This document shows positions 5,834 to 6,951 of a DNA stretch of 6,951 bases, one piece after another. The stretch is from Clostridiales bacterium. Lineage in GTDB: Bacteria > Bacillota > Clostridia > Lutisporales > Lutisporaceae. The notes below the pieces were generated by a model. It saw nothing but the letters and a program-made list of their open reading frames with translations. It was not told the DNA's origin and searched no databases. The position numbers were made by a program, and so were the translations under genes. Location: the NCBI GenBank assembly GCA_012522255.1, contig JAAYKT010000277.1, positions 1 to 6,951 on the forward strand. Reading direction: 5' to 3'. The stretch's first letter is position 1, and every line of letters starts with the position of its first letter.

Positions 5834-6671
5834 CGGAAAAGGGGGCACAGGCAAAACAACAATTGCAAGTGCTTTTATAAAGCTTTCACAGGCTAAAGCC
5901 TATGGAGATTGTGATGTTGATGCACCTAATCTGCATTTGGTAATGAGTCAGCATTCAAAGCCCAAAGTTTCGGATTACTATGGATTGGATAAGGCAGAGA
6001 TAGATGCCAATTTATGTATAAAGTGTGATTTGTGCAGACAAAATTGCAGATTTAACGCAATTAAGGTAAATGATAATTATAAAGTCGATTATTTTGGCTG
6101 TGAAGGCTGTGCAGTCTGTGAATATGTATGCCCCGTCGATGCAATAAAGATGAAAGTTGCCGTGGCGGGAGAGTTAATGTTGTATAAAGGTGAGGAAGTG
6201 TTCTCAACGGCACAGCTTAGGATGGGCAGCGGTAATTCCGGTTTGCTGGTTTCAGATGTTAAAAAACAGTTAAAAACAGCCGCAGAAAATGCAGAATTTG
6301 CAATAATAGATGGTTCTCCGGGGATCGGGTGTCCGGTTATTGCATCCTTAAGCGGAGTTGATGCAGTTTTGATAGTCGCTGAGCCGTCGTTATCAGGAAT
6401 CAGTGATATGGAGCGTATAATCAAAACAGCCAATAATTTTCAGGTTAAGATTGCCGTATGTATAAATAAATATGATACGAATGTAAATAATTCAAAAAGA
6501 ATTGAGGAGTTTTGCCGGAACAAAAATCTCAACTTTATGGGGAAAATTCCTTTTGATAAAGAGGCTGTAAGAGCTGTAAATAATGGACAGACTATAATTG
6601 ATGTAGATTGCGCCGCCGGCAGTGCTACAACAAATGTGTTTAAAAATGTCATCAGGATGATAAGTAATTGA
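5811..6671 (+). CDS. MinD/ParA-type ATPase with two 4Fe-4S ferredoxin motifs (second copy)
   Basis: This 286-residue protein is a diverged paralogue of the preceding gene with the same architecture. It has Walker A SGKGGTGKT (8-16), DCDVDAPN (33-40), a ferredoxin insert with C69/C72/C75/C79 and C97/C100/C103/C107, Walker B AIIDGSPG (164-171) followed by C174, and VAEPSLSG (189-196). All nucleotide- and cluster-binding positions are intact, so neither copy looks degenerate. Different residues after the Walker A region and around Walker B suggest specialised partners, and a heterodimer of the two copies is plausible. Paired genes of this type occur in the ORP loci of Desulfovibrio and, as I recall, beside NifX-type genes in many clostridia. 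The start is fixed by AGAGGAGG. The gene ends 68 bases before the next start, with no terminator hairpin, so read-through into the second NifX-type gene is likely. Confidence 0.9.
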   Translation: MKQLLILSGKGGTGKTTIASAFIKLSQAKAYGDCDVDAPNLHLVMSQHSKPKVSDYYGLDKAEIDANLCIKCDLCRQNCRFNAIKVNDNYKVDYFGCEGCAVCEYVCPVDAIKMKVAVAGELMLYKGEEVFSTAQLRMGSGNSGLLVSDVKKQLKTAAENAEFAIIDGSPGIGCPVIASLSGVDAVLIVAEPSLSGISDMERIIKTANNFQVKIAVCINKYDTNVNNSKRIEEFCRNKNLNFMGKIPFDKEAVRAVNNGQTIIDVDCAAGSATTNVFKNVIRMISN

Positions 6672-6686
6672 TATAATATAAATATT

Positions 6687-6699
6687 TGTAAAAATTACA
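6687..6699. repeat. Short dyad before the second NifX-type gene
   Basis: TGTAA and TTACA form perfect five-base arms around AAA. A TATAAT hexamer lies just upstream at 6672-6677 but lacks a convincing -35 box. Together they could form an internal regulated promoter, but base composition here is so AT-rich that the evidence is weak. Confidence 0.2.
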
Positions 6700-6739
6700 G
6701 ATACCAAAGAACACTCAAAAAAGAAAGGGGATAAAAAAA

Positions 6740-6951
6740 TTGAAAATTGCGGTAGCAAGTGAAGGTAAAAATGTAACCGAACATTTCGGGCACTGTGAGA
6801 ATTTTAATATTTTTGAAGCAGAAGGAGATAAAATAGTTAAAAGCAATTCAGTTCCGAACCCGGGGCATAAGCCAGGATTTTTGCCCAATTTCCTTAACGA
6901 CTTAGGAGTTAATGTTATAATTTCCGGAGGCATGGGTGGAGGGGCCATTGA
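6740..6951 (+). CDS. Second NifX/NafY-type metal-cluster-binding protein (partial, 3' end missing)
   Basis: This gene is open to the window edge, with 70 complete codons visible. It starts MKIAVASEGK and continues with VTEHFGHCENFNIFE (12-26), NPGHKPGFLPNFL (40-52) and VIISGGMGGGAI (59-70), all typical of PF02579 NifX/NafY-like proteins. The HFGHC cluster (H15, H18, C19) and H43 are candidate metal ligands that the first NifX-type protein does not share, so the two are probably not redundant. The start is TTG 6740, supported by AAAGGGG at 6724-6730 nine bases upstream and by the conserved MKIAVA beginning; no in-frame ATG fits. It lies 68 bases after the second ATPase, a larger gap than elsewhere in the operon. 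Roughly the C-terminal half is outside the window. Confidence 0.85.
   Translation, partial: MKIAVASEGKNVTEHFGHCENFNIFEAEGDKIVKSNSVPNPGHKPGFLPNFLNDLGVNVIISGGMGGGAI

Noticed and set aside
4606..6951. Nitrogenase cofactor biosynthesis cluster
   Set aside because: The NifX-type family name suggests it, but no nifH, D, K, E, N, B or V gene is visible, and the paired ferredoxin-MinD ATPases fit an ORP-like locus better.
1..6951. Mobile elements, CRISPR arrays, tRNA or rRNA genes
   Set aside because: I found no transposase or integrase motifs, terminal repeats, regularly spaced repeats or tRNA-like folds.

Overview
The window is AT-rich, with strong AGGAGG-type ribosome binding sites, consensus sigma-A-type promoters and protein families typical of anaerobic Firmicutes. 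I infer a member of the Clostridia. There are no rRNA or tRNA genes, insertion sequences, CRISPR arrays or phage genes.

Layout. (1) Positions 1-106 hold no gene, but show a possible imperfect hairpin and a weak promoter. (2) Positions 107-1658 (+) encode a Y-family (DinB/UmuC-like) translesion DNA polymerase, followed 31 bases later by a small uncharacterised protein that is probably its operon partner. (3) Positions 1674-2624 (-) encode a ROK-family sugar kinase, convergent with the polymerase pair. (4) Positions 2625-2936 are intergenic, with two dyads and an extended -10 promoter. (5) Positions 2937-4118 (+) encode a DUF438 / hemerythrin-like / PAS protein, a probable redox or gas sensor. 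(6) From 4137 to the window end (+) there is a compact operon: a textbook promoter overlapped by a 22-base dyad, a DUF134 (UPF0251) helix-turn-helix protein, a NifX/NafY-type metal-cluster-binding protein, two tandem MinD/ParA-type ATPases that each carry a two-cluster ferredoxin insert, and a second NifX/NafY-type protein cut by the window edge.

The most interesting part is region 6. Small NifX-like proteins together with paired 4Fe-4S MinD-type ATPases recall the 'orange protein' (ORP) loci of Desulfovibrio, whose ORP carries a Mo-Cu sulfide cluster. No nitrogenase gene is visible here, so 'dinitrogenase cofactor biosynthesis' is a family name rather than a function. I infer that the two ATPases form an ATP- and Fe-S-dependent maturation or positioning machine for the small metal-cluster proteins. 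The DUF134 protein, whose tail is rich in Cys and His, may repress its own operon through the dyad over the -35 box. The adjacent DUF438/PAS gene may belong to the same redox physiology but has its own promoter.
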